The notes below the pieces were generated by a model. That model was not told where the DNA came from. It made no database searches and saw only the letters and a program-made list of their open reading frames with translations. The position numbers were made by a program, and so were the translations under genes. From contig NZ_AP027141.1 in NCBI RefSeq assembly GCF_027943945.1, positions 2,852,001 through 2,916,000 of the forward strand: a stretch of 64,000 nucleotides of DNA, in the 5' to 3' direction. Below, piece after piece: positions 26,185 through 34,611 of the stretch (within the stretch, counting starts at the first letter, position 1; every line of letters starts with the position of its first letter). This stretch comes from Microbacterium terricola. Lineage in GTDB: Bacteria; Actinomycetota; Actinomycetes; Actinomycetales; Microbacteriaceae.

Positions 26185-27765
26185 GTGCCAACCGTTCATC
26201 GGCCCTCTGTCACTCGCGCGCGCCGCTGGCTGATCGCGATCGCGGTGACGGTCCTGTTGGCCCCCCTCTCCGTGGTCACGGCCGCCCCTGCCATGGCGGC
26301 GACCGCCTCGCTCTCTGGTCGCGTCCTCAATGCAGACGGCAGCCCCGCAAGCGGGGTGTGGATCGACGCGTGGCGGCTGGGCGCGTCGAGCTCGGCGGAC
26401 AGAACGCGGACCGACACCCAAGGCGAGTTCGTCATCCAGGGCCTCCGGGCAGGGGGGACGTACCACCTGTCGGTGGTGACCGGGCGGGACGAGGGGTACG
26501 CGACTGGTTTCTTCACGGGAGACCGCGCGGACCCCGAGAGCGAAGACAGGAGCCGTGCACGCGTGTTCCTCGCCACCTCATCGGTGCGTGGCCGGATCAC
26601 GCTGCAAAGAGAAGCCCGAACCTCCGTGTCGGGGGTCTTCGTCAACGCCGACGGAACACCCCGTGCCAACGCGGAAGTCTACGTCTACGGAGTCGTCGAC
26701 TACACCCATGCGCCCGTCGGCGAGGGCCCGTTCGGCCCTACGCACACCACCCGGACCGCCGCCGACGGGACGTTCACCGTGCGCGGGCTCGAGACGAGCG
26801 GCGACGAGTTCGACGGTCACGTTGTCGCACTCCACCGCGGTCTGACCGGCTGGAGCGGCTTCATCGGGGAGGATCCATCAACCGGGCTCGTCCCGGCCGA
26901 TCGCGCCCGCGTCCACCCGCTGACGACGGCGCCGATCGACGCCGGGACGGTCACCATTCCGGTGGCCACCCTTCCCGCCGATCAGATCGTGCTCGGACAG
27001 GGGCTCACCGTCGACAACGCCGGGACGGGCGCGGCGAACGAGATCATCGCGGTCAGCGGCGGCACGCTCTCGGCTTTTCCTGTACATGACGGAGTGGTGC
27101 AGCCGGGTATCCCGATCCGCAGCGGCCTGAGCGGTCAGAAGATCTACGCGCCCGGCAATTGGGGACGCAACGACTACTTCTACCGTCCAGAAGGCGCAGA
27201 GACGGTGCCCAGGGACGACATCATCGGCGTCGACGGGAGCGGCGACATGTTCCTGTACGAGGGCGACGGCTACGGCTACCTCCGCCCGCCGGTCAAGATC
27301 GGTTCGGGATGGCAGCATCGCCGCCTCACCTTCTCCGCCGACCTCGACGGCGACAACCGGGCTGACATGCTCTCGATCGACAAGAACGGGGTGCTCAGGC
27401 TCCACCGCGGCAACGGGAAGGGCGGGTTCGTCTCGCCGTCCCACCGGGTCTCCACAGGATGGAAGGGTGACCACCTGTTTGCGGCAGGCGACCTCAACGA
27501 GGACTACAAGGCCGACCTCATCTCGGTCGACTCGAGCGGGGTCCTGTGGACGCATCTCGGGCGCGGGAACGGGACATTCCGGAAGCCCATCCGAGTCAGC
27601 AGCGGCTGGAAGTCCCTCACGATCGCGACAGGCGCCGACATCGACGACGATCGGCACTACTACGCCGACATCGTCGCCCGGGATGCCACCGGCCGCCTGT
27701 ACCTGTACTCCGGTCGGGGTGACGGCCGGTTCAAGACCAGGAAGCTCATCGCGACAGGCTGGTGA
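26185..27765 (+). CDS. secreted protein with carboxypeptidase-regulatory-like and FG-GAP/VCBS repeats
   Basis: A 526-residue exported protein. Signal peptide with basic start (RARRWLIAIAVTVLLAPL) and cleavage near AMA-ATA at residue 38-39. Two beta-sandwich units of the carboxypeptidase-regulatory-like/CNA-B type follow (ASLSGRVLNADGSPASGVWI; SVSGVFVNADGTPRANAEVYVYG). From about residue 340 come at least four FG-GAP/VCBS blades with D-x-D/N-x-D-x-x-x-D calcium loops (DLDGDNRADMLSID, DLNEDYKADLISVD, DIDDDRHYYADIVA), expected to form part of a beta propeller. GTG start with GGAG 5-10 bases upstream and a TAGACT -10-like box at 26152. Probably a surface or extracellular binding protein; it has no enzyme domain. 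Confidence 0.8.
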   Translation: MPTVHRPSVTRARRWLIAIAVTVLLAPLSVVTAAPAMAATASLSGRVLNADGSPASGVWIDAWRLGASSSADRTRTDTQGEFVIQGLRAGGTYHLSVVTGRDEGYATGFFTGDRADPESEDRSRARVFLATSSVRGRITLQREARTSVSGVFVNADGTPRANAEVYVYGVVDYTHAPVGEGPFGPTHTTRTAADGTFTVRGLETSGDEFDGHVVALHRGLTGWSGFIGEDPSTGLVPADRARVHPLTTAPIDAGTVTIPVATLPADQIVLGQGLTVDNAGTGAANEIIAVSGGTLSAFPVHDGVVQPGIPIRSGLSGQKIYAPGNWGRNDYFYRPEGAETVPRDDIIGVDGSGDMFLYEGDGYGYLRPPVKIGSGWQHRRLTFSADLDGDNRADMLSIDKNGVLRLHRGNGKGGFVSPSHRVSTGWKGDHLFAAGDLNEDYKADLISVDSSGVLWTHLGRGNGTFRKPIRVSSGWKSLTIATGADIDDDRHYYADIVARDATGRLYLYSGRGDGRFKTRKLIATGW

Positions 27766-27788
27766 GGCCAGTGTCCGCCGAGCGGCGC

Positions 27789-28871
27789 TCAGCCGATCGG
27801 CGGCCCCGCCGGCGGGATGTAGTCGCACGGAGCTCCGTTGAGGAAGAAGTCCTTGGGCGGCAGGAAGGTGTCGGTGGCGCTCGCGATGTGCACCTGGCCA
27901 GGCTCGGCCTCACCAGGTTCGATGATCGACCAGCTCCAGGGGATGTAGGTCACGACCTGACCGCTTTGGGTGATCGACTCCGCCTGCCCCGACGACGGAT
28001 ACTTGACCTGCTCGTCACCGGTCCACGACCAGACGAGCACCCACCGTTCCGGTGACGCCGTGATCGCCGTACCGGTGTTGTTGGTGATCGTGAAGTCGAT
28101 GATCGCCTCGCCCGGCCAGTGGTGGTAGACGCCCTTGACCGAGCAGGTCCCCGACGGAGGCGGAGTCGTCGTGCCCATCGCCCACGTCGCGAGCGCGCTC
28201 GATCGGTCGGAGAACGCCGCATGCGAGGAGCGCGCGACACCGACGACCACCACCAGCACCGCCACCACGAGCATGGCGATCACCACTCCGGCCTCGAGGA
28301 CCGAGTGCGTCGCCGCGCTCTTGCGCGCATTGGGCAGGAACTCGATACGGAGCGTGCCACGCACGAGGAGCGCAGTGAGCAGGACGGTCGCGACGATCAG
28401 CAGGATCGCGCCCTGGACCGCCCAGACGATGGGCAGCCCGATCGCCGGCACCAGGATGCTGCCCACGCCGATGACATTCGCCGGGTGGACCGGGGTCGAA
28501 TCGGCCGATTCGTTGGCGTCGCCCTTGGTGACCAGCATCCCGTCCTCACGCACCTCGATGATGCGGTGCATGATCTGCTGCTCGGGGTGGCTCGGATCGA
28601 TGAACAGGATCACCTGTCCGAGTGCGTACTCCTCCACAGGCCACACCAGCGCGACGTCGCCCGGCTGGATCGAGGGCCTCATCGATCCGGTCACGACGGT
28701 CGTTCCGATGAAGCCGAACGGACGCGGCACGAACGCCGCCGCGAGGAGCGTGAGGATCATGCAGAGGACGCCCCAGCACACCGCCACGCGGATGAGGACG
28801 GGCCAGCTCAGATCCTCGATCGGACGGCCGCGCCAGCCCGGGGCCGGCGCCTGCCGCCGCGGGGTCGTCAT
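27789..28871 (-). CDS. SipW-type signal peptidase I fused to a substrate-like secreted domain
   Basis: A 360-residue membrane protein. Residues 23-47 are a helix, followed by the signal peptidase core TGSMRPSIQPGD with catalytic Ser63 and MHRIIEV with His102 in place of the usual Lys (archaeal/ER/SipW type), and KGDANESAD near 118. A second helix is at about 138-172. Then comes a third helix (about 194-213) ending in HAAFSD, exactly the kind of site cleaved in SipW-dependent substrates, and a 140-residue beta-rich domain with Cys243 and Cys349. So one chain holds both enzyme and a substrate-like part. Ten bases after the camelysin-like gene, same operon. At 39131-40506 the same two parts are separate genes. 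Confidence 0.85.
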   Translation of the reverse strand: MTTPRRQAPAPGWRGRPIEDLSWPVLIRVAVCWGVLCMILTLLAAAFVPRPFGFIGTTVVTGSMRPSIQPGDVALVWPVEEYALGQVILFIDPSHPEQQIMHRIIEVREDGMLVTKGDANESADSTPVHPANVIGVGSILVPAIGLPIVWAVQGAILLIVATVLLTALLVRGTLRIEFLPNARKSAATHSVLEAGVVIAMLVVAVLVVVVGVARSSHAAFSDRSSALATWAMGTTTPPPSGTCSVKGVYHHWPGEAIIDFTITNNTGTAITASPERWVLVWSWTGDEQVKYPSSGQAESITQSGQVVTYIPWSWSIIEPGEAEPGQVHIASATDTFLPPKDFFLNGAPCDYIPPAGPPIG

Positions 28872-28881
28872 GGCCGGCAGG

Positions 28882-29460
28882 TCACTGGCTCTGGGCCTCC
28901 CAGACGAACGTGACGTCGGCGGCCGCGCCCTGAGGCGCGGTGTCCAGCACCTCGTACGCAACGGTGTACGTCTGGGACTGGCCATCGGCGAGGACGACGG
29001 GGAGGATGCCCTGCGAGAAGTCGGTGATCGCCTGGAGGTCCGCCAGCGTCCCGGTCCATTCGGCAGGGTTCGCGGGCTGGCCGGCCGAGGTGATCGTCAG
29101 CTGGATGTGATCGGCCAGATCCTGCGCCGCACCGGAGCCCTCGGAGTAGAGCCGCACCTCGGAGTCGATCGTCCCGCCGGTGTAGTTCACGACGATGTCG
29201 GAGGTGCCCGTGTCGCCGGGCGTCAGGTCCGTCTCGGTGAAGACCGCCGAGCCCTCGCTGTCGTTCGTGAGGTCGATGGTGCCCGTCGAGAACGAACTCG
29301 AGCCCGTGCCCGTCTGGGCCGTGAACGCGGCCATCGACGCCTGGTAGATCAGCACCCCCGCGACGATGATCGCCACCGCGATGATGATCGTGAGCACCCA
29401 GAACCGGGCTCCGCGTCCCCGTGACGGCTCCTCGGGCCGTGTCTCCGCCGCATCCGTCAT
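28882..29460 (-). CDS. camelysin/TasA-like SipW-dependent secreted protein (locus 1)
   Basis: A 192-residue protein with a cytoplasmic acidic start, one membrane segment (residues 20-40) and the sequence ASMAAFTAQTGTG right after it, which is the pattern of SipW-type signal peptides. The rest is a beta-sandwich (FSTGTIDLTNDSEGSAVF, DLTPGDTGTSDIVVNYTG) like TasA/camelysin, a family that forms surface fibres or acts as casein-cleaving surface protein in Bacillus; the role here is unknown. ATG at 29460 has SD GGGAGG 8 bases upstream. It directly precedes the fused signal peptidase, its likely processing enzyme. Confidence 0.8.
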   Translation of the reverse strand: MTDAAETRPEEPSRGRGARFWVLTIIIAVAIIVAGVLIYQASMAAFTAQTGTGSSSFSTGTIDLTNDSEGSAVFTETDLTPGDTGTSDIVVNYTGGTIDSEVRLYSEGSGAAQDLADHIQLTITSAGQPANPAEWTGTLADLQAITDFSQGILPVVLADGQSQTYTVAYEVLDTAPQGAAADVTFVWEAQSQ

Positions 29461-29586
29461 CGTCGTGTCCTCCCGATCCCGCGAGGTGGCGGTGCCCACC
29501 GTCGTGGGAGTCACCATAGACCGCGGAGCCAGCGGACTGACAGAGCCTGCCTCAGTCGGGCGCGATTTCACCCTGGCCGGGTGACA

Positions 29587-30810
29587 TCACTCCGTGAGGA
29601 CGATCCTGAGCTGCTCGACGGCCCAGTCCAGCTCGGTCGCGCGGATCACGAGGGGCGGGGCGATGCGCACGGTCTGGCCGTGAGTGTCCTTCACCAGCAC
29701 GCCACGGGCGAGCAGGCGCTCCGCCACCTCACGGCCGGTGCCGACGGCGGGATCGATGTCGACGCCCGCCCAGAGCCCCGCCACCCGCACGGCGGTCACG
29801 CCGTGCCCGACGAGCTCGCCGAGCCTGCCCTCGAGGTGCGCGCCGAGCGCCTTCGCGCGGGCCTGGAACTCGCCCGACGCGAGCATCTCCACGACGCGCA
29901 GCCCCACGGCGGCGGCGAGCGGATTGCCGCCGAAGGTGGAGCCGTGCTCACCGGGCCGGATGACGCCGAGCACCTCGGCGTCCGCGGCCACGGCCGACAG
30001 CGGCAGGATGCCGCCGCCCAGCGCCTTGCCGAGCAGGTACACATCGGGCACGACGCCCTCACGATCGCACGCGAACGTCTCGCCGACACGGCCGAGGCCC
30101 GACTGGATCTCGTCGGCGATGAACAGCACGTTCTGCGCCGTGCAGATCTCGCGCACTGCGCGCAGGTACCCCTCGGGCGGCAGGATGATGCCGGCCTCGC
30201 CCTGGATCGGCTCGATCAGCACGGCGACCGTGTCGGCGGTGATGGCTGCCTCGATCGCGGCGGCGTCACCGAACGGCACCTGCACGAACCCGGGCGCGTA
30301 CGGCCCGAAGTCGTCGCGTGCCTGCGGGTCGTCGCTGAAGCCGACGATCGTCGTCGTGCGGCCGTGGAAGTTGCCGTTCGCGACGACGATGGCGGCAGCA
30401 TCCGGCCGCACGCCCTTGACGCGGTAGCCCCAGGCGCGCGCGACCTTGATCCCGGTCTCGACCGCCTCGGCGCCGGTGTTCATCGGCAGCACGAGCTCCT
30501 TGCCGCACAGGTCGGCGAGCGCCGCGGCGAACACGCCGAGCCGGTCGTTGTGGAAGGCGCGGCTCGTGAGGGTCAGTCGCCCGAGCTGCTCGGTCGCGGC
30601 GTCGATGAGAGCGGGATGCCGGTGCCCGAAGTTCAGCGCCGAGTACGCCGCGAGCAGATCGAGGTAGCGCTTGCCCTCGACGTCAGTGACCCACGCCCCC
30701 TCACCGCGGGCGATGACGACGGGCAGCGGGTGGTAGTTGTGCGCGACGTGCGCCTCTTCGACGCCGATGAGCTCGGCGGTCGCAGCATCCAGGCCGGTTG
30801 CGGTGTTCAT
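29587..30810 (-). CDS. rocD: ornithine--oxo-acid aminotransferase
   Basis: A 407-residue PLP enzyme (class III aminotransferase) that moves the delta-amino group of ornithine to 2-oxoglutarate, giving glutamate semialdehyde. Features: NYHPLPVVIARGEGAWVTD near the start, NTGAEAVETGIKVARAWGY, ANGNFHGRTTTIVGFSDD, LFIADEIQSGLGR (PLP Asp), LLGKALGGGILPLSA with the Schiff-base Lys, and GEHGSTFGGNPLA. All are standard for RocD. GAGAGG before the ATG at 30810. It follows the amidino-hydrolase gene by 14 bases in the same direction, and the glutamate semialdehyde made would be oxidised by PutA encoded nearby. Confidence 0.93.
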   Translation of the reverse strand: MNTATGLDAATAELIGVEEAHVAHNYHPLPVVIARGEGAWVTDVEGKRYLDLLAAYSALNFGHRHPALIDAATEQLGRLTLTSRAFHNDRLGVFAAALADLCGKELVLPMNTGAEAVETGIKVARAWGYRVKGVRPDAAAIVVANGNFHGRTTTIVGFSDDPQARDDFGPYAPGFVQVPFGDAAAIEAAITADTVAVLIEPIQGEAGIILPPEGYLRAVREICTAQNVLFIADEIQSGLGRVGETFACDREGVVPDVYLLGKALGGGILPLSAVAADAEVLGVIRPGEHGSTFGGNPLAAAVGLRVVEMLASGEFQARAKALGAHLEGRLGELVGHGVTAVRVAGLWAGVDIDPAVGTGREVAERLLARGVLVKDTHGQTVRIAPPLVIRATELDWAVEQLRIVLTE

Positions 30811-30824
30811 CGTGCCGGCCTCTC

Positions 30825-31700
30825 TCAGCGGCGCAGCTCGAGCGTGCAGCACTTGATGCCGCCGCCGCCGAGCAGCAGCTCGGACAGGTCGACGAGCACC
30901 GGGTTGTAGCCCCGTTCGCGCAGCTGCGCCTCGAAGCCCTTCGCCCGCGGCGAGATGATCACGTTGTAGCCGTCGCTGGACGAGTTCAGGCCGAACACGG
31001 CCCCGTCCTCGTCCGACACGCGGATGGCGTCGGGGTACCGCTCGGCGAGCACCTGCTGGCTGCGCTCGTCGAAGGCGTGGGGCAGATACGCGATGTTCGC
31101 GTGCTCCGGGCCGCCGTCGGCCACGCCCTCGACCGGGTCGAGCACGGCGATCGCGGTGTCGAGGTGGTAGAACCGCGGGTCGACCAGGGTGAGCGAGACG
31201 ACCTCGCGGCCGAACACCTCACCCACCTCGCGGTGGCTGTCGCCGGTCGAGCGGAAGCCGGTGCCGGCCAGGATGGTGTCGCCGACGAGCAGGAAGTCGC
31301 CCTCGCCCTCGTTGACCTCGACCGGCTCGCGGACCTCGAAACCGTTCTCGCCGAACCAGTCCATGAAGGCCGGCCCCTCGGGCACGCGCTCCGCGAAGCG
31401 GAACTTCGCGCCGTAGGCCACGCCGTCGATCACGAACCCGCCGTTGGCCGTGTAGACCATGTCGGGCAGCCCCTCGATCGGGTCGATCAGCTGCACCTCG
31501 TGGCCGAGCTCGATGTAGGCGTCGTACAGGTCCTGCCACTGCCGCACGGCCTTGGCGGTGTCGGTCGGGTTGGCCGGCTCCATCCACGGGTTGATCGTGT
31601 AGCTCACCGTGAAGTGCTCGGGGCGGCACATCAGGTAGCGGCGGTGCTGGGCGGTACGTGCTGCGGCGGTGCCGGTCAGCGTGTCGGGGTGCGTGGACAT
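30825..31700 (-). CDS. dimethylargininase / arginine hydrolase family protein
   Basis: A 291-residue protein of the amidinotransferase (pentein) superfamily. Seen: MCRPEHFTVSYTINPWM, YTANGGFVIDG, RFAERVPEGPAF, GEGDFLLVGDTILAGTGFRS, YHLDTAIAVLDP with the catalytic His, and the terminal GGGGIKCCTLELRR with the nucleophile Cys. Databases would likely call it ddaH (N-dimethylarginine to citrulline). Because the next gene is ornithine aminotransferase, an arginine dihydrolase that gives ornithine directly, as in cyanobacterial ArgZ, is an attractive alternative. No argininosuccinate or carbamoyl genes are adjacent. The ATG at 31700 begins MSTHPDTLTG; an upstream open frame runs into repeat sequence. 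Confidence 0.8.
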   Translation of the reverse strand: MSTHPDTLTGTAAARTAQHRRYLMCRPEHFTVSYTINPWMEPANPTDTAKAVRQWQDLYDAYIELGHEVQLIDPIEGLPDMVYTANGGFVIDGVAYGAKFRFAERVPEGPAFMDWFGENGFEVREPVEVNEGEGDFLLVGDTILAGTGFRSTGDSHREVGEVFGREVVSLTLVDPRFYHLDTAIAVLDPVEGVADGGPEHANIAYLPHAFDERSQQVLAERYPDAIRVSDEDGAVFGLNSSSDGYNVIISPRAKGFEAQLRERGYNPVLVDLSELLLGGGGIKCCTLELRR

Positions 31701-31856
31701 TTCGCTCCTCAAGTGGGCCGTGGCGGACGCTGTCCTCAAGGCCCGGCGGCCTCCGACCCACGTCATCCGCTCAGGGATGGGGGGCGAAGGGACGACCCGG
31801 GCACGCCGAGCCCATTCTCGCATGCCGCACCCGCACGCTCGCCGAGCCGCGCCCCG

Positions 31857-31943
31857 GTTCGCCGACCCCACCCTGTACTGCCGAGCCCGCCCTCGCTGCA
31901 CCGCGAGCACGGGGTGGGCTCGGCGCTAGAGGGTGGGGTCGGC
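31857..31943. repeat. intergenic nested inverted repeat, copy 2
   Basis: Outer arms GCCGACCCCACCCT (31861-31874) and AGGGTGGGGTCGGC (31930-31943) pair perfectly; inner arms GCCGAGCCCGCCC (31880-31892) and GGGTGGGCTCGGC (31912-31924) pair with one G-T/mismatch. It shares a 16-base identical start with the element at 19389-19404. It fills the gap between the minus-strand ADH stop (31959) and the hydrolase start (31700). Confidence 0.7.
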
Positions 31944-31958
31944 GCACAGAGCGAGGAA

Positions 31959-32957
31959 CTAGGGCGTGACGACGACCTTGCCGACCGTGTGACCGGCATC
32001 GACGTGCGCGAGCGCGGCGCGGGCGTCGGAGAGCGGGTACACCTGCTCGATGTGCGGGCGCAGCTCGCCGGAGGCGACGAGGGCCAGCAGCTCCGCGGTC
32101 ACCTCGGGCTTCGCGGTGGCCGCGAGCGGGCGGAGGCGACGCGATGCGCCGATCGACAGGATGCCGGCGCGCGCGATCGCGCCGAGCGGACCGAACACGC
32201 GGTGCGAGCCGCCCGAGACCAGCACGACCGTCCCGCCCGGTGCGACCAGGCGGCGGAGGGCGCGCAGCGGATGGTCGCCCGCGATCATCACGACGGCGTC
32301 GAAGGATGCTGTCGCCAGCGCCTCGAGCGGGGTCTGCCGGTAGTCGAGCGCCTCGGCCGCTCCCAGCCGGCGCACCACGTCGAGCGCACGCTCGCCCGCG
32401 AGCGCCGTCACCGTGGCGCCGCGGATCGCGGCCAGCCGCACCGCGAAGGTGCCGACGCCGCCGCCCGCTCCGACGACGAGGATGCGGCGGCCACCGGCAT
32501 CCGCACCGATTCCGGCCGCTGCGAGCGCCTGCCACGCGGTGCCGCCGGCCATCGGCACGCTCGACGCGTCGACCGCGTCCACGGACACGGGCCGCCGCAC
32601 GAGCCTCGCGGCCGGCGCGACGACGAGTTCCGCGAGGCCCCCGCCAGACAGCTCGCCGACGACCTCGTCGCCCACCGCGAGGCCATCGACCCCGTCGCCG
32701 ACCTCGACGACCGTGCCCGCGACATCGCGGCCCTGCACGGGCGTCCGGGGGCGGCGCAGCCCGAACGCCAGCCGCAGGATCAGCGGGTCGCCGCGCATGA
32801 CCCGCACATCGGCGGAGTTCAGCGCCGTGGCCCGCACCCGCAGGAGCACCTCGCCGCGGCCGGCGACCGGCGCCGGCGCGTCCGTCCGCACGACCGCCTC
32901 GGGCCCGCCGTAGCGCCGCTGGATCCACATGGTCGTGGTGACGGCATCCGCGCTCAT
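31959..32957 (-). CDS. zinc-less NAD(P)-dependent alcohol dehydrogenase / quinone oxidoreductase-like
   Basis: A 332-residue medium-chain dehydrogenase/reductase. N-terminal GroES-like domain ([53 protein letters not shown]) and a Rossmann domain with [18 protein letters not shown] at about residue 170. The Cys/His set for structural and catalytic zinc is absent, as in the quinone oxidoreductase branch. It overlaps the small XRE gene by ATGA, so it belongs to the operon controlled by the repeated TGTCAA sites. Substrate unknown; NADPH-dependent reduction of quinones or enones is likely. Confidence 0.85.
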   Translation of the reverse strand: MSADAVTTTMWIQRRYGGPEAVVRTDAPAPVAGRGEVLLRVRATALNSADVRVMRGDPLILRLAFGLRRPRTPVQGRDVAGTVVEVGDGVDGLAVGDEVVGELSGGGLAELVVAPAARLVRRPVSVDAVDASSVPMAGGTAWQALAAAGIGADAGGRRILVVGAGGGVGTFAVRLAAIRGATVTALAGERALDVVRRLGAAEALDYRQTPLEALATASFDAVVMIAGDHPLRALRRLVAPGGTVVLVSGGSHRVFGPLGAIARAGILSIGASRRLRPLAATAKPEVTAELLALVASGELRPHIEQVYPLSDARAALAHVDAGHTVGKVVVTP

Positions 32958-33172
32958 GATTCCTCCGGGTAGTGGAAGAGGGCGTCCAGGCTCGTGCCGA
33001 ACTCCCTGGCGATCTGGAACGCGAGCTCGAGCGTGGGCGAGTACCTGCCCTGCTCGATCGCGATGAGCGTCTGGCGGGTCACGCCGACGCGACGCGCCAG
33101 CTCGGCCTGGGTCATCCCCGCCTGCTCCCGGGCAGCGCGGATCGTGTTGACGACGCGGGTGGGGCGCACCAT
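32954..33172 (-). CDS. small XRE-family DNA-binding protein
   Basis: A 72-residue single-domain regulator of the Cro/CI type, with the helix-turn-helix [27 protein letters not shown] (in two parts, residues 20-46) filling most of the chain. Small proteins of this kind usually repress their own operon, together with an adjacent membrane protein of the DUF2178-like group, as here. Its start overlaps the stop of the membrane protein gene (TGATG) and its stop overlaps the dehydrogenase start (ATGA). The repeated TGTCAA-N6-TTGACA sites upstream of the operon are the probable binding sites. Confidence 0.85.
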   Translation of the reverse strand: MVRPTRVVNTIRAAREQAGMTQAELARRVGVTRQTLIAIEQGRYSPTLELAFQIAREFGTSLDALFHYPEES

Positions 33173-33603
33173 CACTGGAACCCCTTCCGGTAGGCGAACA
33201 GGCGGGCGATGCCGCCGAGCAGCGCCGAGAGGAAGAACCCGACGAAGATCGCGTTGCCGATCCAGAACCAGTGCGCCTCGACCATCGCGAGGATGAGCCC
33301 CGCCAGACCGCCGAGCACCATGAACGCCTGCCCGACGCGGTCGCCGAACCACTCGATCTCGCGGTCGCGCTGGTCGGCGCGGTGCTCCTCCTCCGGATCG
33401 CGCATGCCCGCGCCGATCCCCCAGAGGATGCTGAGCACGATCGACCCGACGATCGCCCCGAGGAGCGACCACACCATCGGCCACACCCAGTCGACCTCGT
33501 CGACCGGCCCACCCAGCTGTGGCAGCACGATCGCGAAGTAGACGGCGGTGCCGCCGACGCTCGCGATCAGCTGCGCCCACGTGTTGCGCTCCGCGTAGCC
33601 CAT
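33172..33603 (-). CDS. small four-helix membrane protein, DUF2178-like
   Basis: A 143-residue integral membrane protein with about four helices ([69 protein letters not shown]). A charged loop [21 protein letters not shown] sits between helix 2 and 3 (in two parts). I chose ATG 33603 because GGAGGG is 4-5 bases before it; ATG 33618 lies inside the operator. Function unknown; such proteins are almost always paired with a tiny XRE regulator. Confidence 0.75.
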   Translation of the reverse strand: MGYAERNTWAQLIASVGGTAVYFAIVLPQLGGPVDEVDWVWPMVWSLLGAIVGSIVLSILWGIGAGMRDPEEEHRADQRDREIEWFGDRVGQAFMVLGGLAGLILAMVEAHWFWIGNAIFVGFFLSALLGGIARLFAYRKGFQ

Positions 33604-33617
33604 GACGCCCTCCGACA

Positions 33618-33679
33618 TGTCAAAGATTCTTGACACAGACGGTACGCTCGGCGCCGACGCGTGTCAAGAATCTTTTACT
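33618..33679 (-). promoter_or_regulatory. promoter with two TGTCAA-type XRE operators
   Basis: TGTCAAAGATTCTTGACA (33618-33635) is a TGTCAA-N6-TTGACA inverted repeat; TGTCAAGAATCTTT (33662-33675) is a second copy in the opposite sense. On the minus strand TTGACA (33667-33662), 17 bases, TACCGT (33644-33639) makes a good promoter, so one operator covers the -35 and the other the start site. Confidence 0.7.
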
Positions 33680-33736
33680 CGCTCCGATCGGCCCGGCTGA
33701 TCCCCCTCGCCACCCCGAACTGCCAGAGTGAGAACC

Positions 33737-34474
33737 ATGGGCCGCCGCACCGCCGAAGAAACCCGCCGCCTGCTGATCGACGCAGGGCTCCAGCTCCTGC
33801 TCGAGCGGGGCGTGTCGGCCGGCGTCCAGCACATCCGGCTGCAGGAGGTGCTGCGGACGGTCGGCCTCACCACCGGCGCCGCGTACCGCATCTGGGCGGA
33901 TCAGACCGAGTACCACCGCGACCTCGCGATCGCGATGGTCCGCCTGCGGTTCGCCGAGCCGACGGCCAGCGCAGAGACCGCGGTCCGGGATGCGACCTCG
34001 ATGGACGACGTCATCCGGGCCGCCGCGCTCGACCATGTGACCTACGCGGCGCAGTTCCACCTGGATCCAGGATCACGGGACTCGCACGCGTTCATCACCG
34101 CCCTCGCGCTGCGGACGGCGGCGGGCGCGTGGCCGGAGCTGCGCGAGGCGAGTGCCGCCCGCCACGCCGAGTCGGTGGCGGCGTTCGCGGCCTTCTACGC
34201 CGAGCTGATGGAGCGGTTCGGCTACCGGATGCGCGAACCCATGACCGTGCGCGATCTGGCCGAGGCGCTCGCCGCGATCGGCGAGGGCTTCGCGATCCGC
34301 GCGGCCGAAGGCCTCGACCACCCCGTCTACGTGCTCAGCGAGGACGACGAGATGGCACCGACCGGGCAGTGGACCCTGTTCGGGCTCACCGTGCGCGCGA
34401 TGTCGGATGCGTTCATGGTCCGGGTCGCGGCCACCGACCCCGGAGAAGAACTCTCCGCGGGTCGGGGCCACTGA
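33737..34474 (+). CDS. TetR-like transcriptional regulator
   Basis: A 245-residue protein whose first 60 residues (GRRTAEETRRLLIDAGLQLLLERGV..., then IRLQEVLRTVGLTTGAAYRIWADQTEYHRDLA) match the TetR helix-turn-helix. The longer helical C-terminal part has no close likeness I recognise. Ligand and targets are unknown; it is alone, convergent with putA. An in-frame GTG at 33728 would add three residues (MRT). The shared upstream region holds the XRE operators of the divergent operon, so co-control is possible. Confidence 0.75.
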   Translation: MGRRTAEETRRLLIDAGLQLLLERGVSAGVQHIRLQEVLRTVGLTTGAAYRIWADQTEYHRDLAIAMVRLRFAEPTASAETAVRDATSMDDVIRAAALDHVTYAAQFHLDPGSRDSHAFITALALRTAAGAWPELREASAARHAESVAAFAAFYAELMERFGYRMREPMTVRDLAEALAAIGEGFAIRAAEGLDHPVYVLSEDDEMAPTGQWTLFGLTVRAMSDAFMVRVAATDPGEELSAGRGH

Positions 34475-34573
34475 TCCCCAACGGTCCCTCTTCACTGCCG
34501 CGTGGCCGAACAAGCTGCGGCAGACAAGTCCCCGACCGCCATCCTGCTAGGCCGCTCCCTCCCGCGCCAGAAA

Positions 34574-34588
34574 GATAAATTGTTTATC
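34574..34588. promoter_or_regulatory. A+T-rich inverted repeat GATAAA-N3-TTTATC
   Basis: GATAAATTGTTTATC stands out in a 70% G+C context between the convergent TetR and putA genes, where no promoter is expected. It looks like a dimer-binding site; function unknown. Confidence 0.4.
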
Positions 34589-34611
34589 CTCTGCGCCGCG
34601 CGACGCGTGTC

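Noticed and set aside
32958..33512. Longer alcohol dehydrogenase reaching through the XRE gene
   Set aside because: The upstream part is out-of-frame reading of the XRE and membrane-protein genes; ATG 32957 has ATGA coupling and the family start.
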